The notes under the pieces: model-generated | What the model saw: only the letters and a program-made list of their open reading frames with translations | Database searches by the model: none | What the model was told of the DNA's origin: nothing | Made by a program: the position numbers and the translations under genes | NCBI RefSeq assembly: GCF_029227915.1 | Contig: NC_079881.1 | Span: forward strand, 29,737,501 to 29,801,500 | Direction of reading: 5' to 3' | DNA from: Hydractinia symbiolongicarpus | Taxonomy: Eukaryota; Cnidaria; Hydrozoa; Anthoathecata; Hydractiniidae | DNA: 64,000 nt | In this document: positions 63,954 to 64,000 of the stretch, piece after piece | How positions within the stretch are numbered: position 1 is the first letter of the stretch | Layout: each line of letters begins with the position of its first letter

Positions 63954-64000
63954 CTCATTCTTTACTGATGGACAAATCCTATCCGTTATCGCGCGTGGAA
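63954..64000. repeat. Partial monomer at right edge
   Basis: These 47 bp are the head of another unit of V or R type (CTCATTCTTTACTG, CCTATCC, GCGCGTGGAA), cut by the window. It has GATGGACAAATCC where related units read GAGGGACAAATCC. The array clearly continues beyond the window. Confidence 0.9.

Larger units (their letters stand above)
1..64000. repeat. Tandem satellite DNA array, ~373-bp monomer
   Basis: The same roughly 373-bp sequence recurs head to tail across the entire window, always in the same orientation. Early unit starts are 7, 380, 753, 1126, 1499, 1872, 2245, 2618, 2991 and 3363; the last are 62464, 62837, 63209, 63582 and 63954. Unit lengths vary from 371 to 375 bp, largely through the T-run after AGCGATA and 1-bp indels elsewhere. 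Neighbouring units differ visibly, whereas units several positions apart can be almost identical, which is higher-order repeat structure. No gene, RNA gene, inserted element, telomere repeat or inversion was seen. The array continues past both edges. Arrays of this size and organisation are usually centromeric or heterochromatic; that location is inferred, not shown. The satellite family is not one I recognise. Confidence 0.98.

Noticed and set aside
1-64000. CRISPR array
   Set aside because: Repeats are contiguous 373-bp units with no short repeat and spacer alternation, and there are no cas genes.
1-64000. Retrotransposon, rDNA or tRNA-derived repeat
   Set aside because: The monomer has no recognisable polymerase domain, long terminal repeats, poly(A) tail, tRNA A/B boxes or rRNA sequence by eye.

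Overview
The whole 64 kb window is one uninterrupted, head-to-tail tandem satellite DNA array. I find no gene, RNA gene, transposon or unique sequence. The repeat unit (monomer) is 371-375 bp, mostly 373 bp up to about 37 kb and 372 or 373 bp after that. Taking the tract GTCATTCTTT (variants CTCATTCTTT, GTCAATTTTT, GCCATTTTTT) as the start of each unit, I placed unit starts from position 7 to 63954. That gives 171 full-length units, one truncated unit (20895-21103), a 6-bp tail at the left edge and a 47-bp head at the right edge. All units have the same orientation, and the array runs off both ends.

Organism: a eukaryote, since an array this size with higher-order repeats (HORs: blocks of several distinct monomers repeated together) is typical of centromeric or heterochromatic satellite. 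A hand count of 62461-62820 gives about 39% GC and 15 CpG, close to the 14 expected by chance. CpG is therefore not depleted, which argues against a heavily CpG-methylated vertebrate or plant genome and fits an invertebrate such as an insect. I do not recognise the satellite family and name no species.

Subtype letters used below are mine. Left half: A (GTTGCTTCGC, TCCCAG, GGTACCGC), B (GGGCCCTGTGG, GAATGACTG), C (CGATTGGGTC, CAGGGCGCTG), D (CCTATCCG with CTAACAGTG, ACGGGGCGCTG), E (GTATGGC with GTTAAAG), F (GTTGCAACGC, GCGTTTAAAC), G (GCATTGC, GGGATTTAATTG), H/C (CCGCTAGTGCG head joined to a C tail); primes and numbers mark variants. Right half: P (TTATTGCGCTCTG, GTTGGAG), Q (AGAGTATCAATCC, TTTCCTGATA), R (ACTGAGGGACAAATCC, GCTTGTAACAATAAAAC), S (ATTAGAGACAG, GTGCTTAGCGACATT), U (TTTCGTGCTATTTTCC), V (R-like head, GACAGGATTTCCGG tail).

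Layout: 597-8052 is a 10-monomer block of 3728 bp present twice in direct tandem. 7837-16789 holds 5-monomer blocks of about 1865 bp. 16790-20239 is repeated at 21104-24555, with a scarred, truncated monomer just before the second copy. 23717-26707 is a 4-mer present twice. 26708-30064 is a 3-mer present three times. 30065-33420 is irregular. 33421-36772 is a different 3-mer (R-S-P-like) present three times. 36773-39380 is irregular. 39381-49804 is a 14-mer of about 5.2 kb present twice, containing S-P-Q-R tetramers of 1489 bp. 50177-64000 is a 20-mer of 7447 bp followed by most of a second copy.

The array records its own history. Many monomers are chimeras whose first part belongs to one subtype and last part to another, often accounting for the loss or gain of exactly one monomer. 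That is the expected product of unequal crossing-over. Two monomers carry a short internal patch of another subtype, the expected product of gene conversion. No undescribed gene-based system is present; the interest lies in the array's architecture.
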